Part shown: one piece after another, positions 9,176-17,649 of the stretch
Layout of the letters: every line of letters starts with the position of its first letter
Numbering within the stretch: position 1 is the stretch's first letter
Source: Pseudomonadota bacterium
GTDB taxonomy: Bacteria; Pseudomonadota; Gammaproteobacteria; Burkholderiales; Burkholderiaceae
Reading direction: 5' to 3'
Assembly (NCBI GenBank): GCA_021783435.1
Contig: JAJXUC010000023.1
Coordinates: forward strand, 1-33,449
Length of the DNA: 33,449 nucleotides
Program-made: the position numbers and the translations under genes
Notes under the pieces: model-generated
Told to the model about the DNA's origin: nothing
What the model saw: only the letters and a program-made list of their open reading frames with translations
The model's database searches: none

Positions 9176-9439
9176 ATGGCCGACATCAAAACCGAGGTTC
9201 GACGCTACATCGACGACAACTTCATCATGGGCTCCAGCGGCACCCCATTTGCCGACACCGACTCCCTGCTGGACCTGCATATCGTCGACTCCACCGGCAT
9301 TCTCGAACTCATCCTGTTCCTCGAAGAGACCTTCGGCATCCAGGTGCATGACGCCGACATGGTGCCGGAAAACCTCGACAGCCTGAACGCCATCGAGGCC
9401 TATGTCCAGCGCAAGCACCTGGCGCGAGTCGCGGCGTGA
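9176..9439 (+). CDS. Acyl carrier protein (phosphopantetheine-binding)
   Basis: This 87-residue acidic protein has the carrier-protein fold. The phosphopantetheine site is at Ser39 in HIVDSTGILEL, where the usual DSL(D/E) is replaced by DSTG. Helix II follows as LELILFLEETFGI, then the typical helix III segment (VPENLDSLNAIEAYV). Housekeeping AcpP is near 78 residues and has DSLDTVE at the site, so this is a specialised carrier rather than the fatty-acid one. It sits just after the acyl-AMP ligase and its stop overlaps the next start (GTGA at 9436-9439), which suggests translational coupling. The expected role is to hold the acyl or aminoacyl intermediate while the amidotransferase, synthase-like enzyme, methyltransferase or acyltransferase act on it. 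That role is inferred from context. Confidence 0.9.
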   Translation: MADIKTEVRRYIDDNFIMGSSGTPFADTDSLLDLHIVDSTGILELILFLEETFGIQVHDADMVPENLDSLNAIEAYVQRKHLARVAA

Positions 9440-10467
9440 GCGTGCCTGCGCCAGCTCTTGCAACCATGCCCCGTTCGGCAGCGCTCACGACGGACGTCTT
9501 CACGCTCGACTGCGCCGCCGAGATCGAGCGCATCGGCCGGCACTTGCGCGCCAGCCTGGCGTCCATGCACAAGCGCGGCGTGGTGCTGGGCCTGTCGGGC
9601 GGGGTCGACAGTTCGGTCTGCGCAGCCCTGGCGGTGCACGCCCTGGGGCCCGCCAAGGTGCAGGGCCTGCTCATGCCCGAGCAGGACTCCAGCGCCGACA
9701 GCGCCGACCTGGGCGCGGCCGTCGCCGCCCGGCTCGGCCTGCGTTGCGTCACCGAAAACATCGCCCCAACACTGACAGCCATCGGTTGCTACCGTTGGCG
9801 CGACGAGGCCATCCGCACGCTGTTCCCGGATTACGACGAAACCTGCAAATGCAAGATCGTGATCGCCAGCGGCTCAGCCGGCAAGGTGCATTTCTTCGAC
9901 CTCGTTGTGCAGACGCCAGGCGGCACGGAACAGCGCGCGCGCCTGCCGTTGCGCGAATACCTGCAGATCGTCGCCGCCACCAACTACAAGCAGCGCATCC
10001 GTAAGACCGTGGAATATTTTCATGCCGACCGACTGAACTACGCCGTGCTGGGCACGCCCAACCGGCTGGAATACGACCAGGGTTTTTTCGTCAAGAACGG
10101 CGACGGCGCCGCCGACATCAAGCCCATTGCCCATCTCTACAAAACCCAGGTCTACGCCCTGGCTCGCCACCTCGGCCTGCCCGAGGCCGTGTGCTCTGCC
10201 GCGCCCACGACCGACACCTACAGCCTGCCCCAGGGCCAGGACGAGTTCTACTTCGCCCTGCCCTACGCGCAAATGGACCTGGCGCTGTGGGCGCACAACC
10301 ACCGCCGCCCGGCGGCCGAACTGGCCACCGCCCTCGGCCTGAGCGAGGACAGCGCTGCGGGCATCTACACCGAACTTGAAGCCAAGCGCCGTGGCACACG
10401 CTACCTGCACCTGCGCCCGCAATTGGTGGAACCGGTGGTCGAGATCTGCCCCGAGGATGCCCCTTGA
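9436..10467 (+). CDS. NAD-synthase-like ATP-pyrophosphatase (NadE family, no glutaminase domain)
   Basis: This 343-residue protein belongs to the adenine-nucleotide alpha-hydrolase superfamily. The PP-loop SGGVDSS is at residues 54-60. The second half carries NadE-like landmarks: LGTPNRLEYDQGFF (in NadE a GTGNKSE motif), NGDGAADIKPIAHLYKTQVY, and LPQGQDE. NadE makes NAD from deamido-NAD, ATP and ammonia. Here the nucleotide-site motif is altered, there is no glutaminase domain, and residues 135-175 hold an insert with a CKCK motif that I cannot place. The start used is a GTG at 9436 that overlaps the carrier-protein stop; an ATG at 9466 is an alternative. Its position inside the cluster suggests a second ATP-dependent amide- or thioester-forming step on the pathway product, not NAD salvage. 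That is inference. Confidence 0.8.
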   Translation: MSVPAPALATMPRSAALTTDVFTLDCAAEIERIGRHLRASLASMHKRGVVLGLSGGVDSSVCAALAVHALGPAKVQGLLMPEQDSSADSADLGAAVAARLGLRCVTENIAPTLTAIGCYRWRDEAIRTLFPDYDETCKCKIVIASGSAGKVHFFDLVVQTPGGTEQRARLPLREYLQIVAATNYKQRIRKTVEYFHADRLNYAVLGTPNRLEYDQGFFVKNGDGAADIKPIAHLYKTQVYALARHLGLPEAVCSAAPTTDTYSLPQGQDEFYFALPYAQMDLALWAHNHRRPAAELATALGLSEDSAAGIYTELEAKRRGTRYLHLRPQLVEPVVEICPEDAP

Positions 10468-11450
10468 ACGCGATGCCGCTCGCCGCCACACCTTCATCGC
10501 ACCCGGGCCATGATGCTGTCGTGCTCGGCCCGGATTACGCCGCCCGGCTGCACCGGCTCGAGCAAACCCTGTCCACCCTGCCCGACAAGCCCGAGGAAAC
10601 GCCCGACTCCTGCCTGCGTGCGCTGTGGCACATGGCCAGCGGCACGGCCTTGTCTGTTGCCGCGGCACACGGCCAGACTCTGCCCACGCTGGACACCGCG
10701 CGATTGGCCGCGCTTGATGCGCTGATCGCGCGCCGCCTGCAAGGCGTGCCCGTGGCTTACATCACCGGCCGCCAGCGCTTCATGGGGCTGGATCTGCTCG
10801 CCGGGCCCGAGGCACTGATTCCGCGCCGCGAGACCGAAATGCTCGGCGTTGCAGCGCTCGCCAAGCTGCGCGAACGGGTGGCTGCGCACGGTGCGGCGCA
10901 AGTCATCGATGTGTGTTGCGGTTCGGGCAACCTGGCCCTGGCGCTGGCCGCAGCCGAACCCAAGGCACAAGTCCATGGCGCCGACCTCTCCGCCGAGGCC
11001 ATCACGCTGGCTGGCAGGAATGTCGCGTTGTTGGAACTGCAAGAGCGCGTCACGCTGCATACCGGCGACCTGCTGTCGCCGTTCCATGCCCCGGAGTTTC
11101 AAGGCCACATCGATTTGATCGTGTCCGCCCCGCCCTATATCTCCTCCGCCAAGCTCGACATCATGCCGGCGGAAATCATCCGCCACGAGCCAGCACTGGC
11201 GTTCGACGGCGGCCCGTTCGGCGTGGGTATCCTGATGCGCCTGATCCGCGAATCTCCGGCATTGCTGCGCGCCGGAGGTTGGCTGGGCCTGGAAGTCGGC
11301 CTGGGGCAAGGACCGGCCATGCAGCAGATGCTGCGCAAGAGCGCCTGCTTCGACGCGGTGGATGCCGTGTGTGACGCCAACGAGCAGATTCGCATCCTGC
11401 TCGCCCGCAAGCGCGACAGGGCTGCGGTCAACGCCGACGATCGTGGCTAG
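10464..11450 (+). CDS. HemK/PrmC-like SAM-dependent methyltransferase
   Basis: This 328-residue protein resembles PrmC (HemK), which methylates the glutamine of release factors. The N-terminal region has the family pair VAYITGRQRFMGLDL (about 97-111) and IPRRETE (119-125). The Rossmann core shows the SAM loop DVCCGSGN at 149-156 and an acidic residue at Asp174 (HGADLS). HEPALAFDGG at 241-250 is also typical. The key difference is the catalytic motif IV, normally NPPY, here APPY at 222-225. In PrmC the Asn holds the substrate amide, so loss of Asn argues for another substrate. The start is a TTG at 10464 that overlaps the preceding stop; an ATG at 10473 is an alternative. The gene is the fifth of the cluster and probably a tailoring enzyme. 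The housekeeping prmC is expected elsewhere. Confidence 0.82.
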   Translation: MNAMPLAATPSSHPGHDAVVLGPDYAARLHRLEQTLSTLPDKPEETPDSCLRALWHMASGTALSVAAAHGQTLPTLDTARLAALDALIARRLQGVPVAYITGRQRFMGLDLLAGPEALIPRRETEMLGVAALAKLRERVAAHGAAQVIDVCCGSGNLALALAAAEPKAQVHGADLSAEAITLAGRNVALLELQERVTLHTGDLLSPFHAPEFQGHIDLIVSAPPYISSAKLDIMPAEIIRHEPALAFDGGPFGVGILMRLIRESPALLRAGGWLGLEVGLGQGPAMQQMLRKSACFDAVDAVCDANEQIRILLARKRDRAAVNADDRG

Positions 11451-12594
11451 CGCGCCCGAGCAGGCCAGCTACCGGGTCGAGCCCGCCGATCTCGACCATG
11501 ACGCCGCGCAGATCGTCGCGCTCTGGTCGCTCAACCTCGGCCACGCCGAACGCAGGCAAGCCAAGCTCGACTGGTTCTATCGCAACAATCCGACGGGCAT
11601 CCCGCAGGTCTTGTTGCTCAAGCATGGACAGAGCGTGGAGCCTATCGGCACCGTCGGCCTGGGCGCCCGCATCTTGCGTTGCGGGCCGCATTCGGTGCGA
11701 GCCGGATTGATGGCCGACTTCGCCGTGAACATCCAGCATCGCACCTTGTTCCCGGCACTGACGCTCCAGCGCGCGGTGCTGGAGCAGGGTCTGGCACGGC
11801 ATGAACTGCTGTACGGCTTCCCCAACGCCAAATCCCTGCCCGTGGTCCAGCGTGCCGGCTTCGATGTTGCCGGTGGCCTGAGCCGCTATGTGCGCGTGCT
11901 GCGCACCCAGGACTATTTGCCGAATTGGCTTCCAGGTCGTTTGCGTCGCGGCCTCGGTGGCGGACTCGATATCGCCTTGCGACTGCGCCACGGGATGCTG
12001 CCCAGGCTGCTGCTGCGGGAGCATGTCCAGACGGCGTGGCTGGACCAGGCCGACGCGCGTTTCGACAGCTTGTGGGCCGAACACCAGGTGGGCAACGCAG
12101 GCGTCATCGGCGTGCGCGACAGCGCCTTTCTCAACTGGCGCTTCCGCTCCACAGCGGCGCATCGCTACCGCATTTTCACCCTCGTCAGCGCAGCGCCCGA
12201 TCCCTCCCGCGAGCCCGCAAGCAGGCCTGCGCCAGCAACTCGGGAGAGCGTTGGCATCGCGTCGACGCCAGCCGTCGAGAAGTTGCTCGGCTATGCCGTG
12301 TGCGAAACCGACGGCACATCGCTGCAAGTGCACGACTTGCTCGCAGCAAACCCTGCGTCGCGACATCTGCCGGTCCTGCTGCGCCTGCTCACGCGTGACG
12401 CGCGCCGGCAGGGTTGTCGCAGCGTCTCGCTGGAATTCATGGGGGAAGCCGACCTGGTCACGCTCTTGCTGCATGCCGGGTTTCGCGTGCGTGAGTCTCG
12501 CTCCCAGCCCGTCATTCTCGCCATGTCGGCGCCGATGCGGGCCGTCATGCAGAACCGCTCCTGGTACCTCACCCGGGCCGACGTCGACACCTGA
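11443..12594 (+). CDS. GNAT-type acyltransferase, probably two GNAT-like halves
   Basis: The protein (383 residues from a GTG at 11443) has two regions that look like GNAT acyltransferase folds. In the first, ADFAVNIQHRTLFPALTLQR followed by LLYGFPNAKSLPVVQRAGF matches the acetyl-CoA-binding and C-terminal parts of the fold. In the second, FLNWRF with a downstream Tyr-rich turn, then LLGYAVCE and VHDLLAANP, then LLHAGFRVRES, repeats the pattern. GNAT enzymes transfer an acyl group from CoA to an amine. Proteins of this shape are common in polysaccharide and natural-product loci. The GTG start overlaps the methyltransferase stop by 8 bases. An in-frame ATG at 11362 would overlap by 89 bases and encode an unlikely N-terminus. 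This is the last gene of the cluster, ending 31 bases from the convergent ISC operon. Confidence 0.68.
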   Translation: MASAPEQASYRVEPADLDHDAAQIVALWSLNLGHAERRQAKLDWFYRNNPTGIPQVLLLKHGQSVEPIGTVGLGARILRCGPHSVRAGLMADFAVNIQHRTLFPALTLQRAVLEQGLARHELLYGFPNAKSLPVVQRAGFDVAGGLSRYVRVLRTQDYLPNWLPGRLRRGLGGGLDIALRLRHGMLPRLLLREHVQTAWLDQADARFDSLWAEHQVGNAGVIGVRDSAFLNWRFRSTAAHRYRIFTLVSAAPDPSREPASRPAPATRESVGIASTPAVEKLLGYAVCETDGTSLQVHDLLAANPASRHLPVLLRLLTRDARRQGCRSVSLEFMGEADLVTLLLHAGFRVRESRSQPVILAMSAPMRAVMQNRSWYLTRADVDT

Positions 12595-12625
12595 CATCGA
12601 CGTCCAGGGCGAAGATGGCGGCCGG

Positions 12626-12958
12626 CTATTCCTTGGCGTGGTTGATGGAGTATCTGGGAATCTCGATGGTCACGTCCTGATCGCTGAGGATGGCCTGGCA
12701 AGACAGGCGCGAGGTGGGCTCCAGGCCCCAGGCACGGTCCAGCAGATCGTCCTCGCTCTCGTCGGCTTCACCCAGCGAGGCATAACCCTGGCGCACGATG
12801 ACATGGCAGGTGGTGCAGGCGCAGGACATTTCACAGGCATGCTCGATGGGAATGCCATGCTCCAACAACGCTTCGCACACGGATGTGCCGCGCCCGGCCT
12901 CGACCTTGGCGCCTTGAGGGCAGTATTCGTGATGCGGCAGGATGGTGATGATGGGCAT
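12626..12958 (-). CDS. fdx: ISC-type [2Fe-2S] ferredoxin Fdx
   Basis: This 110-residue protein is the adrenodoxin-type ferredoxin of the ISC iron-sulfur assembly system, which supplies electrons to IscS/IscU during cluster building. The four cluster ligands are Cys42, Cys48, Cys51 and Cys87, the same spacing (C-X5-C-X2-C-X35-C) as in the E. coli protein. An extra Cys46 lies inside the loop. The start is 4 bases after the hscA stop, so the gene is the last cotranscribed member of the operon. No iscX follows; the next gene, beyond a 31-base gap, is convergent. Confidence 0.95.
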   Translation of the reverse strand: MPIITILPHHEYCPQGAKVEAGRGTSVCEALLEHGIPIEHACEMSCACTTCHVIVRQGYASLGEADESEDDLLDRAWGLEPTSRLSCQAILSDQDVTIEIPRYSINHAKE

Positions 12959-12962
12959 GGGC

Positions 12963-14870
12963 TCAACGCTCGGATGGGTTTGTTGCCGTCGCGAGCGGCG
13001 TGGTGTCCGCCAGGCTGGAGACGTTGCGTCCTGTCAGCGCCGCGCGAATGCTGCGATTCATGCGCAAGGCGGCAAAAGGCTCGGTGGTGCGCGCCAGATG
13101 CTCAATGGCGGCGCGGATGGCGAGATGGTCGTCGCCGCCTGCGACCTGCGCCAACATGGCCATGGCGGCATGAATGCGATCGCGCTCATCGGCGCCGAGC
13201 AAATCGGCGTCGGCCTGCATGGCGTTGCGGGTCGCGTCGAGCATGCGCTCAGCGTCCACCCGTTCCTCGTGCAGCACGCGCTGCACGGCGTCGAGATCGG
13301 CAGTGGCGAAGCTGGCTTGCAGCATGTCGGCAATCTGCGTGTCACTCAAGCCATAGCTGGGTTTGACTTCGACCTGCGCCTGCACACCGGTGCTCTGCTC
13401 CCGCGCACTCACCTCCAGCAAGCCGTCGGCGTCCACCTGAAACGTGACGAGAATGCGGGCGGCGCCGGCCGTCATCGGCGGAATGCCGCGGAGCTCGAAA
13501 CGCGCCAGCGAACGGCAATCGGCGACCAGTTCGCGCTCACCCTGCACCACATGGATGGACATCGCCGTCTGGCCATCCTTGAAGGTGGTGAACTCCTGCG
13601 CCCGCGCGGTGGGGATGGTGGTGTTGCGCGGAATGATGCGCTCCACCAGCCCGCCCATGGTTTCCAACCCCAGCGACAGCGGAATGACGTCGAGCAGCAG
13701 AGGGTCATCGTCCCGGTGATTGCCGGCCAGCGCGTGCGCCTGGCGGGCAGCGCCAATGGCCACGATCTCGTCGGGATTCAGGTTGACCAAGGGCTCGCGG
13801 CCGAAATAGCGCCGCACGGCTTCGCGCACCACGGGCATGCGGGTCGAACCGCCCACGAGGACGATGCCGGCAATGTCTTCCGGGGCCACCTGCGCGTCGG
13901 CCAGCACCTGCGCCAGCAAAGTGACGGTGCGTTGCGTGAGCGCCTGCGTGCAGCCGGCGAATGCCTCCTGGCTGACGGCCTGGTCGATGCGCCGGCCAGG
14001 CCCGAGTTCGGCCTGCACCCGCACCATGGGCCGGTCGCTCAATAACTCCTTGGCGCTGCGCGCGGCTTGCAGCAGGCGGCTGTGCGCCGGGGCATCGAGC
14101 TCCTCGCCCAGGCCGGCATGCTGCGCCAGGGCGCTGGCGAGCGCACGGTCGTAGTCGTCGCCGCCCAGCGCGGTATCGCCGCCGGTGGCCATGACCTCGA
14201 ACACGCCCTGTGTCAGGCGCAACACCGACACATCGAAAGTCCCGCCGCCGAGGTCGTACACGGCGTACACGCCTTCGGCCGCCTGGTCGAGACCATAGGC
14301 CACGGCGGCGGCGGTGGGCTCGTTGATCAAGCGCAGCACGCTCAGCCCGGCGACGCGTGCGGCATCCTTCGTAGCCTGGCGCTGCGCGTCGTCGAAATAG
14401 GCCGGAACGGTGATGACGGCACCCACCAACTCGGTGCCCAATGCCGTCTCGGCCCGCTGCTTGAGCACGCGCAGGATATCGGCCGAGACATCGATCGGTG
14501 TCTTCAGTCCTTGCGCCGTGCGCATGGCCACGACCCCGGGTTGATCGGCGAAGCGGTAGGGCAGGTGCAACTCCGTGCCCAGATCGGCCAGGCTGCGCCC
14601 CATCAAGCGCTTGGCCGAAACAATGGTGTTGTGCGGATCGTCGACCTTCGCCGCCAGCGCATCCCCGCCTACGACGGGATCGCCCTGCGGCAGGTAGCGC
14701 ACCGCCGAAGGCAACAACACCCGGCCCTGCGCGTCGGGCAGGCATTCCGCCACGCCGCTGCGCACCACGGCGACGAGCGAATGTGTGGTGCCGAGGTCGA
14801 TACCGACCGCCACGCGGAGCTGGTGCGGATCGGGTGACTGACCGGGTTCGGAGATCTGGAGCAGAGCCAT
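12963..14870 (-). CDS. hscA: Fe-S assembly Hsp70 chaperone HscA
   Basis: HscA is the specialised Hsp70 that, with HscB, helps release the iron-sulfur cluster from IscU using ATP. This 635-residue protein has the Hsp70 nucleotide-binding motifs: GIDLGTTHS at residues 23-31, [27 protein letters not shown], and [14 protein letters not shown], followed by the linker and substrate-binding domain. HscA of this type is near 620 residues, so it is full length. The ATG at 14870 gives the usual short N-terminal tail ([10 protein letters not shown]). The frame stays open further upstream, but that part lies over hscB and has an Arg/Pro/Gly-rich, non-protein-like composition. The gene lies between hscB and fdx, the standard ISC order, and its client motif LPPVK is present in the IscU encoded here. 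Confidence 0.96.
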   Translation of the reverse strand: MALLQISEPGQSPDPHQLRVAVGIDLGTTHSLVAVVRSGVAECLPDAQGRVLLPSAVRYLPQGDPVVGGDALAAKVDDPHNTIVSAKRLMGRSLADLGTELHLPYRFADQPGVVAMRTAQGLKTPIDVSADILRVLKQRAETALGTELVGAVITVPAYFDDAQRQATKDAARVAGLSVLRLINEPTAAAVAYGLDQAAEGVYAVYDLGGGTFDVSVLRLTQGVFEVMATGGDTALGGDDYDRALASALAQHAGLGEELDAPAHSRLLQAARSAKELLSDRPMVRVQAELGPGRRIDQAVSQEAFAGCTQALTQRTVTLLAQVLADAQVAPEDIAGIVLVGGSTRMPVVREAVRRYFGREPLVNLNPDEIVAIGAARQAHALAGNHRDDDPLLLDVIPLSLGLETMGGLVERIIPRNTTIPTARAQEFTTFKDGQTAMSIHVVQGERELVADCRSLARFELRGIPPMTAGAARILVTFQVDADGLLEVSAREQSTGVQAQVEVKPSYGLSDTQIADMLQASFATADLDAVQRVLHEERVDAERMLDATRNAMQADADLLGADERDRIHAAMAMLAQVAGGDDHLAIRAAIEHLARTTEPFAALRMNRSIRAALTGRNVSSLADTTPLATATNPSER

Positions 14871-14911
14871 GCGGCGAAAAGCACGTTGGGGCGCGCGGTT
14901 GATGACAGCGC

Positions 14912-15532
14912 TCAGGCTGCCGGGTGGATGGGTTTGGCGGGATGCGAAGCCTGGCCGGCTCCGCGCATGGCGAGCGGGCCAAGATCTTGCCGGAATCGGT
15001 CGATGAACATGAGCACGCGCACCTGATCGGCCGCCTCCAGTGCACGGCGCTCCTGCTCGTCCTGCGGGACGCCGTCGAGCAGCGTGGCGAGTCGCTCCAG
15101 AACCTGGCAGCGTGCCTGCTCGACGGTTTGCAGCAGATCGCGAATACCGGCTGCATCCGCCGCCTCGCGTGCTTCGTCCAGGGTCTCGCGCCACTGCATC
15201 TGCTGCATCAGGAATGCCGCAGGCATCGCCGTGTTGCGCTCGGCATGGATCGGGGCACCACGCAGCTCACACAGATAAGCGGCGCGCAACTGCGGATCTT
15301 TCAGCGTGCGGTAGGCCGTGTTCACCTGGGTGGACCATTGCATGGCCAGTCGTTTGTCTGTCGCAGTCGCGCCGGCAAAACGATCGGGATGCACGGCGGC
15401 CTGGAGCTGGCGCCAGACCTGGGTCAAGACCGCGCCATCGAGCGCGAAGCGCTGCGGCAGGCCGAAGAGGGTGAAGTGGTCTTGGGTGAAATCGGCGTGG
15501 CTTTGCGCCTGGGGCATTGCGGCAGTGGGCAT
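14912..15532 (-). CDS. hscB: Fe-S assembly J-domain co-chaperone HscB
   Basis: HscB binds IscU and delivers it to HscA, stimulating its ATPase. The 206-residue protein has an N-terminal J domain with [13 protein letters not shown] and the essential HPD at residues 48-50, then [17 protein letters not shown], and a C-terminal helical domain ([14 protein letters not shown]) that contacts IscU. HscB proteins are usually 170-180 residues; here both ends are slightly extended, with the tail ending in a Pro/Ala-rich segment. The N-terminus could start at the internal Met6. The gene sits 41 bases upstream of hscA on the same strand. Confidence 0.95.
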   Translation of the reverse strand: MPTAAMPQAQSHADFTQDHFTLFGLPQRFALDGAVLTQVWRQLQAAVHPDRFAGATATDKRLAMQWSTQVNTAYRTLKDPQLRAAYLCELRGAPIHAERNTAMPAAFLMQQMQWRETLDEAREAADAAGIRDLLQTVEQARCQVLERLATLLDGVPQDEQERRALEAADQVRVLMFIDRFRQDLGPLAMRGAGQASHPAKPIHPAA

Positions 15533-15571
15533 GCGTGAGTCTGGATGCGTGGCCGTCGATGCAAGAACGGG

Positions 15572-15895
15572 TCAAACCCGGAAGGATTCGCCACAACCGC
15601 AACGATCGCGCTCGTTGGGGTTGTTGAACTTGAAGCCTTGCTGCAGGCCTTCGCGCACGAAGTCGAGCTCAGTCCCGTCGAGATAACTCAGGCTCTTGGG
15701 GTCGATCAACACCTTGACGCCATGGCTCTCGAACACCCGATCGTCCGCGGTGACAGCATCGGCATATTCCAGCTTGTAAGCCAAGCCGGAGCAGCCGGTG
15801 GTCTTGACCCCCAGGCGCACACCCACACCCTTGCCGCGCTGCGCCAGGTAATTCTGCACATGCTTGGCGGCTTTTTCGCTCAGCGTGATGGACAT
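15572..15895 (-). CDS. iscA: A-type iron-sulfur carrier IscA
   Basis: IscA receives and delivers iron or iron-sulfur clusters to target proteins. The 107-residue protein has the three conserved cysteines at Cys35 (KTTGCSGL) and Cys99 and Cys101 (CGCGESF), exactly as in E. coli IscA. The ATG at 15895 is preceded at good distance by GGAG, which settles this start; an upstream in-frame ATG at 15928 would overlap iscU and add an unconserved Asp/Gly-rich tail. The gene lies between iscU and hscB in the ISC operon. Confidence 0.95.
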   Translation of the reverse strand: MSITLSEKAAKHVQNYLAQRGKGVGVRLGVKTTGCSGLAYKLEYADAVTADDRVFESHGVKVLIDPKSLSYLDGTELDFVREGLQQGFKFNNPNERDRCGCGESFRV

Positions 15896-15920
15896 TGTTG
15901 TATCTCCGTCCCCATCGCGC

Positions 15921-16349
15921 TCAGGCAAGCTCGGCTCGCGCAGGCTCCGCGGAATGATCCGCGGACGCGTGACCCAGCCGCGATTGGTAATCTTTCACCG
16001 CCGCCTTGATGGCGTCTTCGGCCAGAATGGAGCAGTGAATCTTCACCGGCGGCAGAGCGAGTTCCTCGGCGATTTGCGTATTGCGAATTTGCATGGCGTC
16101 ATCCAGCGTCTTGCCCTTGACCCATTCGGTCACCAGCGAAGACGAAGCAATGGCCGAACCGCAGCCGTACGTCTTGAAGCGGGCATCTTCAATGATGCCG
16201 TTGGCGTTGACCTTGATTTGCAATTTCATCACGTCGCCGCAAGCCGGCGCGCCCACCATGCCGGTACCCACCGTAGGATCGTCCTTGGCAAAGGAGCCGA
16301 CGTTGCGCGGATTCTCGTAATGCTCGATGACTTTGTCGCTGTAGGCCAT
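15921..16349 (-). CDS. iscU: Fe-S cluster assembly scaffold IscU
   Basis: IscU is the scaffold on which [2Fe-2S] clusters are built from sulfur given by IscS. The 142-residue protein has the ligand residues Cys37, Asp39, Cys63, His105 and Cys106 and the HscA recognition motif LPPVK at 99-103. IscU is normally about 128 residues; here the C-terminus carries about 14 extra residues rich in Ala, Ser and Glu, which is unusual but probably harmless. The gene is 27 bases after iscS and 25 bases before iscA. Confidence 0.96.
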   Translation of the reverse strand: MAYSDKVIEHYENPRNVGSFAKDDPTVGTGMVGAPACGDVMKLQIKVNANGIIEDARFKTYGCGSAIASSSLVTEWVKGKTLDDAMQIRNTQIAEELALPPVKIHCSILAEDAIKAAVKDYQSRLGHASADHSAEPARAELA

Positions 16350-16376
16350 GATGCTCTCCTGGTGAAGGGTTGCGCT

Positions 16377-17597
16377 TCAGTGCGCGGCCCATTGAATGGT
16401 GCTGATGTCGATGCCGTCCTGGTGCATTTCCCAGAGGGGGGAAAGCTCGCGCAGCTTGGCCACCTTCTCGTGCAGGATGTTCACGGCGTAGTCGATGTCG
16501 TCTTGCGTGGTGAAGCGGCCGATGGTCATGCGCAGCGAAGAGTGCGCCAGTTCGTCGCTGCGGCCCAGCGCCCGCAGCACGTAGGAGGGCTCCAGGCTGG
16601 CCGAAGTGCAGGCCGAGCCGCTGGACACCGCGATGCCCTTGATCGCCATGATGAGCGATTCGCCTTCGACGAAGTTGAAACTGGCGTTGACGTTGTGCGG
16701 CACACGGTGCTCGAGGTTGCCGTTCAAGTAAACCTCTTCGATGCCTTTGAGTCCGTTCAACAGGCGGTTTTGCAACATGCGGATGCGCTCGATTTCGGTG
16801 CCCATTTCCAGCTTGGCGATGCGATAAGCCTCGCCCATGCCGACGATCTGGTGCGTGGGCAGCGTGCCGGAGCGCATGCCACGCTCATGTCCGCCGCCGT
16901 GCATTTGCGCCTCGATGCGCACCCGCGGCTTGCGCCGCACGAACAGCGCGCCGATGCCCTTGGGACCGTAGGTCTTGTGCGAGGCCAGGCTCATCAGATC
17001 GATGGGCCAGTTCCTCAGATCGATGGTCACCTTGCCCGTGGCTTGCGCTGCATCCACATGGACGATGATGCCGCGTTCGCGGCACAGGGCACCGATCGCC
17101 TGCACATCCTGAATGACGCCGATTTCGTTGTTCACCAACAGCACCGAGGCGAGAATGGTGTCCGGTCGCAGCGCCGCCTTGAAGCGATCCAGGTCGAGCA
17201 TGCCATCGGCCTGCACATCGAGGTAGGTGACCTCGAAGCCCTGGCGTTCGAGTTCACGACAGGTGTCGAGCGTCGCCTTGTGCTCGGTCTTCAGGGTGAC
17301 GATGTGCTTGCCTCGTCCCTGGTAGAAATGCGCCGCACCCTTGAGCGCCAGGTTGATCGACTCGGTTGCGCCCGAGGTCCAGACCAGTTCCTTGGCATCG
17401 CAGTTGACGAGGTCAGCCACCTGGGCGCGCGCCTTTTCCACCGCGGCTTCAGCTTCCCAGCCCCAGGCGTGACTGCGCGACGCCGGATTGCCGAAGTGCT
17501 CGCGCAACCAGGGAATCATGGCATCGACAACACGCGGATCAACCGGCGTGGTGGCGCCGTAATCCATGTAGATGGGGAAGTGAGGAGTGGTGGACAT
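16377..17597 (-). CDS. iscS: Cysteine desulfurase IscS
   Basis: IscS is the PLP-dependent enzyme that removes sulfur from cysteine to make alanine and an enzyme persulfide, feeding IscU and thio-modification of tRNA. In this 406-residue protein the PLP lysine is Lys208 in [12 protein letters not shown]. The persulfide-forming cysteine is Cys330 in [21 protein letters not shown]. The N-terminal [15 protein letters not shown] segment is also typical. Length and residue positions match E. coli IscS within two residues. It follows iscR by 52 bases in the ISC operon. Confidence 0.97.
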   Translation of the reverse strand: MSTTPHFPIYMDYGATTPVDPRVVDAMIPWLREHFGNPASRSHAWGWEAEAAVEKARAQVADLVNCDAKELVWTSGATESINLALKGAAHFYQGRGKHIVTLKTEHKATLDTCRELERQGFEVTYLDVQADGMLDLDRFKAALRPDTILASVLLVNNEIGVIQDVQAIGALCRERGIIVHVDAAQATGKVTIDLRNWPIDLMSLASHKTYGPKGIGALFVRRKPRVRIEAQMHGGGHERGMRSGTLPTHQIVGMGEAYRIAKLEMGTEIERIRMLQNRLLNGLKGIEEVYLNGNLEHRVPHNVNASFNFVEGESLIMAIKGIAVSSGSACTSASLEPSYVLRALGRSDELAHSSLRMTIGRFTTQDDIDYAVNILHEKVAKLRELSPLWEMHQDGIDISTIQWAAH

Positions 17598-17649
17598 GGG
17601 TTGGCTCGTGAAAAAGCGAAACGACCGAGGCGCTTGGCCTGGCTCAGTC

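Noticed and set aside
5464..9439. Exosortase/PEP-CTERM polysaccharide locus
   Set aside because: The ligase and amidotransferase are reminiscent of such loci, but no exosortase, glycosyltransferase, polysaccharide exporter or PEP-CTERM protein is present.
11362..11442. Longer start for the GNAT-type gene at an ATG
   Set aside because: It would overlap the methyltransferase by 89 bases and give a Ser/Thr/Pro-rich N-terminus; the GTG at 11443 gives a normal 8-base overlap.
14871..15194. N-terminal extension of hscA by 108 residues
   Set aside because: It lies over hscB and is Arg/Pro/Gly-rich; the Hsp70 start is well placed at 14870.
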